NCBI RefSeq assembly: GCF_030272615.1
Contig: NC_081411.1
Span: 834,138,136-834,202,135 of the forward strand
Direction of reading: 5' to 3'
Source: Cryptomeria japonica
Taxonomy: Eukaryota; Streptophyta; Pinopsida; Cupressales; Cupressaceae
Length of the DNA: 64,000 nucleotides
Position numbers and translations under genes: made by a program. Under the pieces are notes generated by a model. The model was not told where the DNA came from and did not search any database. It saw only the letters and a list, made by a program, of their open reading frames with translations. Within the stretch, counting starts at the first letter, position 1, and each line of letters opens with the position of its first letter. Shown here piece after piece: positions 1-12,320 of the stretch.

Positions 1-605
1 ACACTGGAGGATGAAATTGCAAAGGCATCAAATCATGAATCAATTGCCTTAATTACAACAACTAGAATTGCATCACCAATAACAATATATGCACAATGAT
101 CTCATACTCTACCGGATACTGAGTTCCACCTTCCAGACTTATGCCTTATGAACAATGTAACTTTCGGTAGATCTAATCTACATATACCCGAGAGATTTTA
201 TTGATTGAGTGTCCATTAATGACAACCCCTAAGCAATCTTGATACATGAATCTTCATCGATATAGTGTCTCTTTCCAACAAGTGAGCCTTTCAAGTTGTA
301 GCCCTTTTTGTAATTTGAGCAATGAACTCTAGGTAGTGTGTCTGAATGCATGTGCATTCCCCATTGTAATATTAACACTTACTCCTAACAGGTTATTATC
401 TTATTTTGGGTAGGTTCCCACCTTGGTTTTTCTCTTAACCAGGTTTTCCATGTATAAATCTAGTGTTATGGTGCTGTGGATGTTTGCCTCATGTATTTAC
501 ATATTTATTTTGTTTATTTGCATTAGATGGTTGAAGAATCAGGTTAATAATGTTAAATATTGCATAAAATTGGATCACCCCCCCTCTCAGTGTTCCTTGA
601 TTCCA
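1..605 (+). repeat. 3' part of a truncated copia-type LTR
   Basis: The window opens inside a degenerate LTR whose left end is outside the window. The right part has the signature of the other copia-type LTRs here: a splice-like 'cctaacagg' tract near 385, 'cccaccttggtttttctctt' near 417, and the C-run 'gatcaccccccctctcagtg' at 573-592 just before the expected LTR end (about 605). No primer site or coding sequence follows, so it is a solo or broken remnant. The left stem of the hairpin found in elements A-C is not intact. The exact right border is uncertain. Confidence 0.5.
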
Positions 606-898
606 ACTGATCATAGCTAGTTTTCAAGATATTAAAGTTTTCATTTTTAGAGGGTGCGATGAAAGGTTTAAAATTAATTTTGAGAACTTTCGAGGCTTTG
701 AAAGTCCCTAAAAAGTGGGCATAAATAGTGTAACAATTTACAAGTTAATAGATCAATTCGCGAGATTTTCGATGCTTGAAATGGTTCGTCAATCAAACAC
801 ACAGTTCACAAGTTACAACCTCCAAAAGTTTGGGCTCTTGAAATAGGAAGTATAAATTGCACCAGACACATAAATGAGATGTAAAAGGGAGGAACACA
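606..898. other. Intergenic remnant without recognisable gene
   Basis: AT-rich sequence between the leftmost LTR remnant and the copia LTR. I see no ORF, RNA or repeat that I can name. Confidence 0.4.
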
Positions 899-1370
899 TG
901 TTGATGTGTGTTTTGACACATCATAGGGCATCTAAAAAGGAGATAAGGTTGGCTCTACTTTATTGGGTGGTTTTAGCCCATGGTTTTGTAATACCCTTTT
1001 AACGGTTTCTTGTATTGTATCTCCTATATATGAGGTATGTGAGATAGAGGTTGTGTAAGAGTCTTATGGCTATTGAGTTACCTCTGAGTCTCTGATTAGT
1101 GGTAGACCTATGAAGAGCTTTCTTTGCAAGTATAATATAATTTATTATTGATTTCTGAATAATATATTGAGTTGCTTTTGGAGTGTGGGGTTTTTCTCCC
1201 GAAAGGGTTTCCCCCATGTTAATCACTGTGTTGTTGTGTTGTGGTAAGCATGATATTTTGTTTATTTTTATTAAGTTTTTGTAACTGTTGTAACGATCTC
1301 TAAATTTTTTTTCTTTACTCTCCTCTCAAGGTTAGTGTAGGAAGTTGTTCTGCCACTTAACTTCCTTACA
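899..1370 (+). repeat. 5' LTR of the outermost Ty1/copia element
   Basis: The right end is supported: it finishes 'cttccttaca' and is followed by a decayed tRNA-Met primer site and then gag in the correct order. A TATA-like 'cctatatatgagg' sits at 1022-1034, and 'gtttttctcccgaaagggtt' near 1189-1208 resembles the R/U5 part of many plant copia LTRs. The left end at 899 (TGTTGATGTG) is a best guess, because the 3' LTR is not in the window for comparison. The element was split by element C at 2411 and loses its 3' part at the gypsy junction near 56648. Confidence 0.6.
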
Positions 1371-1372
1371 AA

Positions 1373-1386
1373 TTGTATTAGAGTCT
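1373..1386 (+). other. Degenerate tRNA-Met primer binding site of the copia element
   Basis: 'ttgtattagagtct' lies two bases after the LTR end and resembles the plant initiator-Met primer site TGGTATCAGAGC with substitutions. Its placement fixes the right border of the LTR. Confidence 0.6.
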
Positions 1387-1482
1387 GATTACCTTTGGTT
1401 TCAATTGTTTCTAAACTAATCCAGATTTGAGTGGGAGCTTGTGCAAAAGATAATTTTTGATCTTGTTGCAGGAATTTTTCAA

Positions 1483-2410
1483 ATGACAAGTTTATCATGG
1501 AGAATAGAGGTGGAGAATTTTAATGGTAGTAATTTTGAGATGTGGAAGCTGAAGATGGAAGATTTGCTAATAGATTGAGATCTGTGGGATTCTATTGATC
1601 TGAATGTCTCAAGACCCTTAGATCCTACTATGATTACTCAATATGATGTTATGGACCATAAATCCAAGGGTCTAATTAGATTGTGTCTGGCATAATCTTT
1701 TCTGATCATTATCCATGAAGAGAACCCTGCACAAAAGCTATGGACTAAGCTTGGTGAAATGTATCAAGTGAAATATTTATTGAATCTGATTTTCTTGAGG
1801 AAGAAATTGTATTACTTGAGAATGGAAGAGGGTGGATGAATTACAGACCACCTAGAAGAATTTAATATATTGGTGGCTCAATTGACATTTGTTGGTGTTA
1901 AGATGGATGAAGAGGAGAAATCCTAGATCTTTCTTTGTTCTTTGCCTGATTCGTGGGAATCTCTTGTTACAACTATCAGCAGTACTTCCATTATTTTGAA
2001 TTCTAAAGATGTGGTGGGTGTCCTACTTGGTGAAGAGATGCAGAAGAAGGTATCCATTAGTTCGAAGGAAGCCCTATCTATTTGTGGAAGACCTCAGGAA
2101 AAAGTCATGAAGAATGAGAAGCACAATAAGGCCAAATCCAAAGGGAGATTGAAATCTCCTGGAAAGTCCAAAGTCATTTGCTGGAATTGCGGTAATTCAA
2201 GTCACATTCGTAACGACTGCAAAGAAGAAAAGAAGAAAAGAAGAAGAAAAAGAAGAAGTTCAATTATAATTTTGAGTCTAAGAAGGAAGATGGTGATGAA
2301 TTCATTGCAGCTTTGGCTACTCATGCAAGTAATGATGCACGGTTAATTGACTCAGGTGCATCTTTTTATATGACTTCTAATAAAGATTGGTTTTCTGAAT
2401 ATGAATAACT
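1483..2410 (+). pseudogene. Ty1/copia gag and start of protease, decayed (first half)
   Basis: Gag begins at an ATG at 1483. One frame runs to about 2260 with four in-frame stops (around 1578, 1695, 1837 and 1924). The translation has the plant copia gag (UBN2-type) pattern: an N-terminal 'WRIEVENFNGSNFEMWK' segment, then 'LWTKLGEMYQVK', then 'LPDSWESLVTTIS'. A CX2CX4HX4C zinc knuckle (CWNCGNSSHIRNDC) lies at 2179-2220. A frameshift in the purine tract at about 2221-2265 moves the continuation to another frame, where the aspartic protease motif 'LIDSGAS' starts at 2343. The coding sequence is cut at 2410 by element C and resumes at 55872. Gag packages RNA and the protease matures it; this copy cannot make either. 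The copia assignment is firm. Confidence 0.85.
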
Positions 2411-2568
2411 TGTTGGCATTTGACCGAACCAGTAAAGATTGTTGTTGTTATGCAACCGGTATATGATTAGTTAGTAAATGTGATGAAGAGATTGAGATTT
2501 ATGTTTGATGACTAAGTTTTGTGTTTTCATTGATGGCAACAATGTTTTTGTAGTCATCTAAGTCTTAG
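2411..2568 (+). repeat. Element C 5' LTR, first fragment
   Basis: It matches the start of the 3' LTR (54649-54803) through 'tttttgtagtcatctaag' up to TAG (2566-2568), where the CACTA inserted. The rest of the LTR resumes at 48155. Confidence 0.92.
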
Positions 2569-2583
2569 CACTAATACATTTGG
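2569..2583 (+). repeat. CACTA left terminal inverted repeat
   Basis: CACTAATACATTTGG pairs with the right terminus (48140-48154) with about 13 of 15 matches. The differences are transitions consistent with decay. Confidence 0.85.
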
Positions 2584-2760
2584 TCTATAATTCCGATGGA
2601 GGTTTCCGACGGAGAAGGTATATTGTGACCAAATTTGTTTTTTTTTGAAGAAATGCCTGAATTCGTTGGTATTCCGACGGTAATTTCACATTTGGTTTCG
2701 ACGAAGAAGGCATTAGCAATGATTTTTTTTTTTTTTCAAAACAAGTGCCCGTGTTCGATG
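2584..2760. promoter_or_regulatory. CACTA left subterminal region
   Basis: It contains scattered 'ccgacgg' and 'tccgatgg' type motifs (for example 2597-2615, 2663-2681 and 2695-2706). Similar 'ccgacaa'/'gtcggatg' motifs cluster at the right end (47640-48130). Subterminal motif clusters bind the transposase or TNPA in known CACTA elements; binding here is inferred. Confidence 0.55.
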
Positions 2761-2884
2761 ACAACGAGCATTATACTTAAAAATAAAATAAAAGAGGGCA
2801 AGTCATTTGTGCATTTGCAATCCCACATAGACTTCCGCATCAAGCTCAACCTTTGGAAAGATCAAATGACACACTCACCATTCG

Positions 2885-3095
2885 AGGTATAATCTTCACC
2901 TTCATTTTGGAATTGCATAATATGAGGAATTTCTAAATCTTCACCTTCATTCATTGAATCTTCGGATTTGCATAATATTTGCATCAGGAATTTTGGATTT
3001 GCATAATATTTGCATAATATGAGGAATTGTTTGGGTAGAATCTTCACCTTTCAAGGTAGTTGAATCTTCACCTTCATTCATTGATTTGCATATAT
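2885..3095. repeat. Imperfect short direct repeats ('aatcttcaccttcattcatt')
   Basis: The motif 'aatcttcaccttcatt' recurs at about 2891, 2937 and 3064, with a variant near 3041. It is interleaved with 'tttgcataatatttgcat' units around 2966-3025. I see no coding potential. Confidence 0.6.
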
Positions 3096-4659
3096 GAGGA
3101 ATTGCTTACGTCCCACCCATTGCTTGAGCTATCCACTACATTTCACAACTACCCGTGCTTTGCCATTCCTAGGTCAACATCATCGGAAGTCTTTTAATGT
3201 TGCCCCCATTCCTCAGTTGTCGATGTTCAGTCTTCCCCCTTCACCACCATGAATTCTATATGGCCCGGAGGGCAATTGACCTCTCTTTCTCTTTTCTCTC
3301 TCTCCCACCTTGCCCCTACCATGGCACTACAACGTATACACAATGAAGAATGAGCTAACCGATTAAAGGATCAACCTTTCATAGGTAGCATTGATGAGTT
3401 TCCAGTTCTCATTAGAAGATAGAGTAGGAGAGGCCATTGTCAAACTTTATTTGTAGTTATCAACCACACCCCCTCTGACAGTGAAGTAGTTCCAGATAGT
3501 TACTTAAATTTTTCATGTTTTATGTTAAGGTCTTTAGCTAGAAAACCATCTTCCTTTTCTACTATTTTTTGGTCTATTGTGTTTCCTTGCACATTTACAA
3601 ATGTGCGTGAGAGTCATCTTGAACCAGTTCTAGGGAGGTATCTAGCAAAGGAAGCTTCATAACATTACAGTTTGTGTTAATATGTTCCAAACATAAATGT
3701 AAATAAAAAATTGACAAATATACCTCAATTTTGAAATGCTTTAATGTTTCTAGAACATGTTAGTGTATATGCTTTCATCATGGAAAAACATAATGTAGTT
3801 GATCATAAATGATGTAACAAAGTTATATCTTTGAATGCCTTATTCCTTGATTATAGATCTATGCTCAATTGATTTGAATTGCTTGATTGAAAAATTGGTA
3901 GATGTGGGTTGGAGTTGATAGGGGTTTGAAATGAGAAATAGACTTGTATTTATATGCAACTTGCACCTTTTCAAATTGAACTTTTGGAAAAGTCCAAATT
4001 TGAAGAGGAAATTCCTACTATTTGCGAATCCAACATTCATCTTTCAAATTTTAGGTCCAATTTCCATGAATAAGAGTTACTAAGACACTAGTCCTAGAAA
4101 ATTGAGCCATGAGGAACATCATGAATAAGGAAATGAACCAAATTTATGGAAACATTCTCAAACCTAAGTACAATTAGGCATAAATAAGGCACAACCACTA
4201 AAGTGAGTCCAAACCTAGTGTATATTTATAAAGAGATACAACTTATGATGCAATATTTAGCCCCCTCTTAGAAAGAGTATGCAATTATGCTCATGCACTC
4301 TTGGGAAAATATGGAGAAACCAAATATTCTTTCATCAAGATATTGAAGAGTCAAGATGACTACAAGTTTGAAAAGGTGGTAGCTCCCAAGACTTATGATA
4401 TTGTCAATCTACAATATTGAGATAAAAGGGAAGTACAAAGTGAGTAATATGAGTAACATTTGTAACACACATGGAGTATGCAAAACAAAAAGTTATGACA
4501 TTTAGAACTAGTAAGATTCATATATTCTCACTAGGAACCATATAAAAAAGACAAGGAATAGATCTAGGACTAGTAAGATCCTTATATAGTTACTAGGAGT
4601 CATGTTAGAGACACATAAAAACATGATACCTAAGTTAGTAAGATCCTCTAATACTTAGT
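3096..4659. other. CACTA 5' non-coding stretch
   Basis: AT-rich sequence with no recognisable gene. The phrase 'actagtaagatc' recurs around 4509-4640, suggesting a degraded local repeat. Confidence 0.4.
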
Positions 4660-4930
4660 CATAGATTGCATTCTAACAACAAATAGAAGGTCATATCTTG
4701 GTAACATAACTAGTCCATGAGTAGTAGCTCAAAATGTTATCAAAGCTAGGTTAGGTTAGGAGCCCCAAGAACCTATAATGTGTCTTATAATGGGTATTGA
4801 AAATAATCTACACTCAAGCCAACAATGGAATGGTAAGAAAGGGGATAGTAGCTCAATGGTAGAGAAATTTATTAACAAATAGAATGCCTTAAGTTGGATT
4901 CCTAGCTATTTTATGAGTATTAGCCTAACA
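4660..4930 (+). mobile_element. Highly diverged TRIM copy with tRNA-like LTR
   Basis: It is related to the intact TRIM at 55941-56274, in the opposite orientation. The parts run in the expected order: LTR end ('ctagtccatg', 4720), a primer-site remnant 'tgttatcaaagcta' (4735-4748), the internal 'taggagcccc' (4757-4766) and a 3' LTR from about 4791. That LTR keeps a box A (TAGCTCAATGG, 4849-4859) and a box B-like AGTTGGATTCC (4892-4902). The 5' LTR start is not clear. The match is by eye and distant, but the order of parts makes it credible. Confidence 0.6.
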
Positions 4931-5639
4931 TTTTAAAGCGTAAATAACATCTACTCCCACCTCTACCATAGATCTAACTTCCACCATTTCTCCTTCCACA
5001 AAATCTAGTCACCTTCATGTACCAAAGCCACTAGTGCCACACCTTTAGTAATTACATCCTTCACTTATCATCCACCATATGGCCTATTTATCAAATTTAT
5101 TTCTTCTACATGTAAAATCCATATGCACAAGATGGAATGACAATTGGTAGATGTAAAATCCATATTCCACAACCTTTGCTAATATCCTTTCTGCCAATGC
5201 CAAAATGTGAGGTTTGTAACAGGATGCGACATCCATCAAAGCATAATAGAGATGAGATTTCTAAAAAGATGGTAGATCAAACAATGTAGGAAAGCATCGA
5301 TTAAAAATAAATACAAGATTGCAGTTTATAGAGTTTAGTAAAAGGGGCAATGAACAAACATAACACTACTTTGGAAGGCTGCAGAGATGGTACGTGGCAC
5401 AATATAGAGACAGGCTATGCAAGAAACAAGAATAGAAAAGACTATAAATATGATTGCCATAAATATAATTGAAACTCTACCGTAAATATAATTGCCACGT
5501 GTTTGATCAAATCAATAACTATCTAAAAAATTGAAATGCTAGGGAGAGACATTAAATGTGTAAGAGAATTGATGTGCATGGAGATTGTTAATTTCATATT
5601 TAAATAAATATTTTATTGTAATATTTATGTTAGTTCAAT

Positions 5640-6560
5640 TTGTGTGCAAGCTTTACCCTCTTTGGAAGCTGTCATACCGTTCAAATATTCATGTATTGGG
5701 ACCTAATTGTGAAAGTTTGAGGTCCATTAGGAAAAAGTTGTCATATTGCCATGACAACTTTTGCATTTCTTGTATCAAATTCTTAAAAATATGGTTGGAA
5801 AGTTAGTTTATGGTGGTTTTATGTTGTAGCCCACTTGGATGGGAATAAATAGGCATTTGGCATGCCATCCAAGAGTTTTGCTTAATGAAATTGGGGTTTT
5901 ATGTGCATTTTTTGACGTTTTCGTCTAATTTTCTTCATTTTTCATTGTGAAAATCATCATAATTTGATGGGAAGTCAATTGCATGTGGTAGAGTAGTGAG
6001 TTAACATAATTTTGTCTTTTTGTGGCATTGAATTTCACTATGTTTTAAAGAAGATATCATAGTTTTTTCAAAAAATGTCAAAACCCTACCTAGTGTTTAC
6101 CGAGAGGAGTAAATAATGTATAGTTTGGTCTCCCATGCATATAATTTCACCCAAATTTGTGGTAAGAACTGTTTTAATGCTATGTATCATATTATGTTGT
6201 GTGCAAGGCTCCAAATTAGATTTGGTATGTGTTTGGGCATGAGGACAATCTGATATCTCTATGTATCAGACAGTAAAAGGCAAAGGCAATAAGAGTGAAG
6301 AATTTGGTGGGAAGACCAAGCGATTGATATTTTGAAGTGGTTGATGAAAGAGAGAGGGGTGAGGGGACCTTATGCAACCTTCGAAAGGGTTTTTGTGGAT
6401 CAAAAACAAATGAAATAGACTAAATTTCTATGACTGTCCTAAGGGTATTAATTGTCATAGTCATAGTTTTACTAGTGATATTGTTTTTGTTTTGACAGAG
6501 TTGTGTTTGTAAACCCAAGTGTGGACATGTAATGGAGTCATGAGATGTCGTAAGACTACA
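5640..6560 (+). repeat. Diverged gypsy-type LTR fragment (inverted partner at 43300-44394)
   Basis: This stretch aligns imperfectly with the reverse complement of 43300-44394. Shared phrases include 'ggacctaattg.gaaagttt', 'cccacttggatggg.ataaa' near 5830, 'gaagatatca..gttttt' near 6052 and 'tcctaagggta' near 6437. Both are related to the LTR at 56648. They are probably two old insertions in opposite orientation. Internal sequences are not recognisable. Confidence 0.5.
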
Positions 6561-7669
6561 TCAATACTTAACAACAACATAGTGTGGAGGCACCTAAAAT
6601 ATGAAAGGACTGCATATTGGAAGGCGCGTGTGATGATGCCATGAAAGGTCTAATATCCCTATGTATCAGACTGAGAAAACTAGTGAAAGACAAAAAAAAA
6701 TGCATTGAGAAGGCAAAAGTTTGAATTTCCTAATGTGTGGTGTTGAAGTGATGTGTGGGGACCCTGCCAAGTCAAAAACTTTGTTGTAGTTTCAAAAGGT
6801 GGAAATAGAATAAGCATTTTATTTACCGTCCTAATAGACCATCCATCATAACAATGATTACCAATGATGTGTGCATTGCAAACAAAGTTCTAGAGGAAGA
6901 CTCTTTCTATTGTAATACCAAGTGAGTGTTCATAGACCTTGTGTAGGGTCCTCCAAGCCTAGAGTAAGGAGTTCAAATCCTAGATACATTGATTTGGCCT
7001 TGTGGCCATCAATGAGTGATTGACCTAATAGGAGAAGTCTTGAGACTGACAATTTTGGAAGTGTGGCATTGTTAAGAGCCAACACTTATGTGTGAACCCC
7101 GTCTTCACGTATTATGATTAGTTTCCATATTAGTGTGTTTTGTTGAAGAAACATGATGTGAGAAGTTTGATGTAGAGGAAAGGGTAGAACTTAGTATTTC
7201 ATATTAGGACAACAACCACATTGATTAGGCAAGTTAGATAAGGTCTCTCCAATGTTTAGGATACACAAGGGCAACATTAGTCATGTAAGTATGCATGAGC
7301 ATGGGAATGGATAGTTGCTTTCCTTTTAGACTATTTTGGATAGTATTGAGAGGATCCTATAAGGATGGCTATCACCATACTCTCGATGACTTCACAACAT
7401 TGTTAATGAATTCACATTAGACACTCATGGATTACCCCAATTAGACATTAGTCAACTTAAGATATGATACAAGGATTGCATACCACAAAGCCATTAGATA
7501 TGTTTTGAGATGAAAAAGAAGAGTTAATTGTTTTGGTTCAATTTACATAATTTCTATGTTCAAGTAATTTAATTTGGTATATTATACTGAAACATGATTT
7601 CATAACTAACATTTCAACTTCTATATAACTAGTTCTATAGCCCAATTTTCTTGCCTATGAAGAAAGACC
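6561..7669. other. CACTA 5' region upstream of the transposase
   Basis: I see no recognisable ORF or RNA. A promoter for the transposase would be expected here, but no clear TATA/start arrangement is visible. Confidence 0.35.
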
Positions 7670-10600
7670 ATGTCAGACAATATCAATGAACAACAAAATA
7701 AGGAGACAATTGCTAGATTGTGGTCTAACTTGAAAAGAAAAGGTGATGGAAAATGTTATTGTCCCTGCAAAATTTTTAAGGGGTTAAAGACTAGAAGACT
7801 TCTAATCAAAACAACTAAGAAACATTGTAGGCAACATGGTCACATTGAAGGTGGGCATGATTATCATCCATTGGTAAGTTTTTCATTATATCATTTTAAC
7901 AATTTATATACATAAGAAATCACTTGATGATGAGATCATGATCATGGTTTATTTATGTTTATCAATTTTATATAGGTCGAGCACCCCAGAGCCCATGATA
8001 TGGATCAACACAACCCAAAGAATATGGTTTTCGAAGTGGACGAACATGGAGGTGTGAATATCAAAGCTGAAGATAATGATCCCATGAAAGATGATGATCA
8101 TGAGACACAAAACACAATTGAAGATGATGGTACAAATACATTGATCCATGACACATTTAGTACTAGCACAGCTAATCATGATGATGAAGATGACCTTGAT
8201 GTTTTTCATGATGTCCCTCTACTTGAGAAGGCATCTGAGGCCCTTTACGAAGGCTCCCAGACAACTCTTCTCTTCACTATATTGTTGTTGGTGAACTTGA
8301 ACGTTATGAATGGTTTATCCAACATAACAATCTCACGTATGTTAAGGTATGTCATATATGTCATAATAAATGGTGAATCATGTTGTACCATTAATATTCT
8401 TTATATTAGCAAATTATTATTTTTTGTTGTAGATTGATACGTGATTTTTTGTTACCACTATCAAATATTTTACCTTGCTCATACCGAGAATTATCTACCA
8501 TTATGAAAGATATTAGAATGGAGTATCAAGCAATAGATGCTTGTCCCAATGATCATATTATATATCACAAACAACATGAATTTCGAACTGAATGCCTTGA
8601 ATGTCATATTAGTAGATATAAAATAGATCAAATAAGAAAAAGGGTTCCTCGCAAGGTTCTTCGCTATATTCCCTTTATTCCACGTATGCAATGATTATTC
8701 AAGTGCACTAGCTTGGCACAATTTGTGGATTACCATGCATGCAATAGAAGTCAAGATGATATTATTCAAATGTCTGCGGATGGCTCAACATTTATGGACA
8801 TAGAGGAAAAGTGGCCACACTTTAAAGAAGAACCTTGTAATCTCAGGCTTTCATTGGCAGTGGAAGGTGTCAATCCATTTGGAGAGATGAGATCTGTTTA
8901 CTCAGTGTGGCCTATTTTTGATATCAACAATAACATTCCTCCATGGATGTCAATAAAGAGGGAGCACATAATGTTGGCAATGATTGTTCTAGGTATTTTA
9001 TCATTTAAATATAGTTGTCTACATCTAATTATAAATATTGCAGTAAAATAGTCATAATAATTATGTAATGTTTTTGTTCATTCGATTAGGTAAGTACCAA
9101 GTTAAAGATATGAATGTATATATCGAGCCTCTTATCGACGAGTTGCTGGAGTTATGGAATGGTGTCACTATGTATGATGTCTCTAGACCAATAGGGCAAA
9201 GACAATTTCAATTCCATGTGATGCTTCTATGGACAATACACGATGCCCTAGGGCTAACACTTTTTTGTGGTATGTTATAGTGTTCAAGTTGTGCATGATA
9301 ATTATAATTCAAAAAACTAACATATTTAATCCAATTATACATTATCTTGTAGGCCTTCAAACAAAGGGAAAATTTGCATGTCCAGTTTGTGGTCCAAAGA
9401 TGAAATCTCGTCATTCAAAAAGTTTAGGAAAGCAGGTTTTTGATGAGTATAGGCACTTTCTCCACAAAAATCATAAGTATCGAAATATTGAAAAACATCT
9501 TTTCAATGGGAAAGAAGAGAATACATTAAAGCCACAAAGAATGAAACCTCACTTGTGGAAGTTGGAATATAATAGAATTAATCGTCAAGGTAATGCCATT
9601 CCATCTAATGGTTTATGTCATAAAACATCTTCTCTATCGCGTTTTGTTTATTGATGATGTGATTGATGATCATGAAGGTCTTGAAGGCATAAATGACCAC
9701 CTTCCTAAGGGACTAAAAAGTTATCCCTGACAATTTAGTAGGTTGCCCTACTATGAGCAGTTACAAATTGTACATTTGTTTGATACTATGCATATTGGAA
9801 GGAATTTAATAGAGACATTATAGAAAATATTGGATGGGAAGCGTGACAAAGAAAAAATTGTCAAAATTTGTAGTGACATTCAGGATTCCAATCATGCAAT
9901 GAAAAATGTCATTTAATCAAATAGCCATGGAGACCATATTAATATAAGTGAGCTTCCTTGGTTATTAACGGACCAACAAAGAAATTCTATAAAAGAAGTC
10001 ATACAAAAAATTCAATTTCCCATAGGATTTACTACGAACATAAACAATCTCATATAAAAGAAAAGTGAATTTGGGCCAGGGATGAAAACGCATGATTGAC
10101 ATACCTTCATTAAGGTAATTCATGTTCTTGTGTTTTTACTATATATTTAAGTACCGCACATATACTTTTCATTGTATTATGTTAGAAAAAAATGAAAAGA
10201 TAATTTTATAATTGTTGCAATACATTCTACCTCTATCTCTCCCAGACGACTTCGATAATAATGTCAAGCAAGTCGTATATGATCTTGGAAAATACATGAG
10301 GTAAGTAGTGATATTTGTTTAGTTCGTTGTATAGATATTATATTTGTGCTTTGTTTTACTTGTTATGTAATATATTTTTTTGCGTCTTGAATATCTTGTA
10401 GGTGGTTGTCATGTAAAGAAATCCATAAAGAAGATATAAAATATTTGAAGAGAAAAATTCCTCATCTAATGTGTGAAATGCAAAAGTGTCTACCCTAATC
10501 TTTTTTCAATGCACAAGAACACTACCTCATACACCAAGTTGAGGAGATTGAATTGTGTGGACCTGTACACACTAGGTCAATATGGATGGTTGAGAGGCAC

Positions 10601-11681
10601 TTGAAATTTTTGAAGGCTTTGGTTCGACAAAGAGAACATCGTGAGGTTTCTATGGTGGAGGGATATATGGTATACTAGACTATGGTGTACATTTCTGAAT
10701 ATCTTTCTAAGTTTGCAGCAAAGATCCATGTGGATCGCATTTGGGATCCCAACCCCATTAACAAATTCAAAGGGGAGTACTTGATGGGGAAAGGTAGATT
10801 GAGGAAAGTTAGAGGTAATTATAGGATGTTATTGTAGTTAATTAATTTTTAATCTTCAAAATAATTCGGTTGTAAGACATCTATTTATTTTTTGTATAGT
10901 TGGTCGAGAGTGGGATGCACTACATTTATATATTGCAAACAATCTTGATTGGATGACGACATGGATTGAACGTTGTCAACATTCTGGTCGCACATTAACA
11001 TGGGAAGGTGTGGCTTAATTGGTTAAAGAAGCTCATCGTAATGGAGATTCCAATATTACGCAAAGGGAAATTGATTTAGCATATGGTTTAAGAGATAAAC
11101 AGGCACATATAAACTTATTAATCACCCATATGTTTATCAACTCACGATGCAATAATTTTTACATGTTTGACATATCGCAGGTCAAATACCACAACGCTAT
11201 GTGCTGCAATGGTCATAAATTTCGTATCAAAAAGTTGGATGACATGAAGAAAACTTGTGATTCTGGCATCACTACAATCTTTAAGGTGACAAATATTTCA
11301 TCAAGAAATGACATGCATCCTCAAGAGTCTCAAAATCGATACTATGGCATTTTGGATGATATACTTGAGTGCGAATTTAATTCCTTCAAATTAGTTTTGT
11401 TTGTTGCCAAATGGTATAGGCTACGATTGAATAAAAATGATCCTGATAGAACTGTTATTGAACATGATAATGATTTTATAATGGTTAATACAAGGTCATT
11501 TGAACTAGTTGGGGATGAGTCCTATGTTCTTCCAAGCCAATGTGAGTAAGTATTTTACTCAGAGGTTCCACATAAACCGGGTTGGTCATTTGTTGTTAGA
11601 CATGATCCAAGAGGAAGGCCGATAAAGTATAATGTGATGGAAGAAGAAGTAGAAGATGAAGTAGATGATGATCATGATTGA
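7670..11681 (+). pseudogene. CACTA TNP2-family transposase, multi-exon, decayed
   Basis: The product would cut and join the CACTA ends. Exon 1 (7670-7873) resembles the transposase-associated domain (CYCPCKIF). Clear introns follow with GT/AG ends: 7874-7975, 8347-8432, 8993-9089 and 9270-9352. Exons 8433-9588 carry TNP2 signatures: a 'NLRLSLAVEGVNPFGEM' block, 'IPPWMSIKREHIMLAM', 'NVYIEPLIDELLELW' and 'TKGKFACPVC'. Later parts include 'HLFDTMHIGRNL' (about 9775-9810) and 'GPVHTRSIWMVERHLKFLK' (about 10560-10615). The last exon (11019-11681) resembles the DUF4216-like C-terminus ('YGILDDILECEF', 'SFELVGDESYVL', 'QVFY'-like with an intervening stop). In-frame stops include 8692, 9727 and 11547. 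The usual Asp in the 'DG.NPF' motif is Glu here (8863-8865). The family call is firm; the enzyme is dead. Confidence 0.9.
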
Positions 11682-11720
11682 CAGTTTCTCAATGATGATT
11701 AAGAAGAAGAAGTTGCTGCT

Positions 11721-11754
<34 letters not shown>

Positions 11755-11900
11755 ATGGTGATGGTGATGATGGTGATGACGATAATGAAGATGATGATGG
11801 TGGTGGTGGTGGTGGTGGTGGTGGTGGTTGTGGTGGTGGTGGTGGTGATGATGATGATGATGATGATGATGATGGTGATGATGATCATGATGTTCATGAT
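11640..11900. repeat. Trinucleotide microsatellite (GAT/GGT/GCT)
   Basis: Runs of 'gatgatgat', 'ggtggtggt' and 'gctgctgct' extend the acidic 3' end of the transposase coding region (Asp/Glu-rich) and pass its stop codon. Long ORFs of Met/Val or Ile/Thr read from this tract are artefacts of the repeat. Confidence 0.9.
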
Positions 11901-12084
11901 GATGAATGAAATGTATGAGGTATGCGATTAGTATATTATCTATTTAATATTGATTTATTGATAGAAATTTTTTTGAATTATATGGTTACATAATTAATTT
12001 ATTATGTTTTGAATTCTAATGCCATTACATAATTAATTCATGATGCACCTTTTAATAGGGAGATGGAGATAGGGAGAGTGACTA

Positions 12085-12320
12085 TTTATGTGACATTTTT
12101 AAAACTTTGTGTTTATTTATGGAATTTGGATTGTTTATTAGCTATGTGATGGATGCTGATTTAAAATACATATGTGATGGATTACATGTTTATGATGATA
12201 CATGTGACATTTTTTGAACTTTGTGTTTATTTATAGAATGTGGATTGTTTATTACCTATGTGATGGATGGTGATTTATGATACATATGTGATGGATTACA
12301 TGTTTATGATGACACATATG
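12085..12320. repeat. Two direct repeats of about 115 bp downstream of the transposase
   Basis: The unit from 'tgtgacattttt' (12091) through 'ggattacatgtttatgatga' recurs from about 12204, with 'actttgtgtttatttat' and 'tatgtgatggat' in both. It lies between the two CACTA genes. Confidence 0.75.

Noticed and set aside
4849-4902. Functional tRNA gene
   Set aside because: Box A and B are present, but no cloverleaf acceptor stem is evident and the context is a decayed TRIM LTR.
11586-11931. Long ORFs of Ile/Thr (minus) or Met/Val (plus)
   Set aside because: They are translations of a trinucleotide microsatellite, not proteins.
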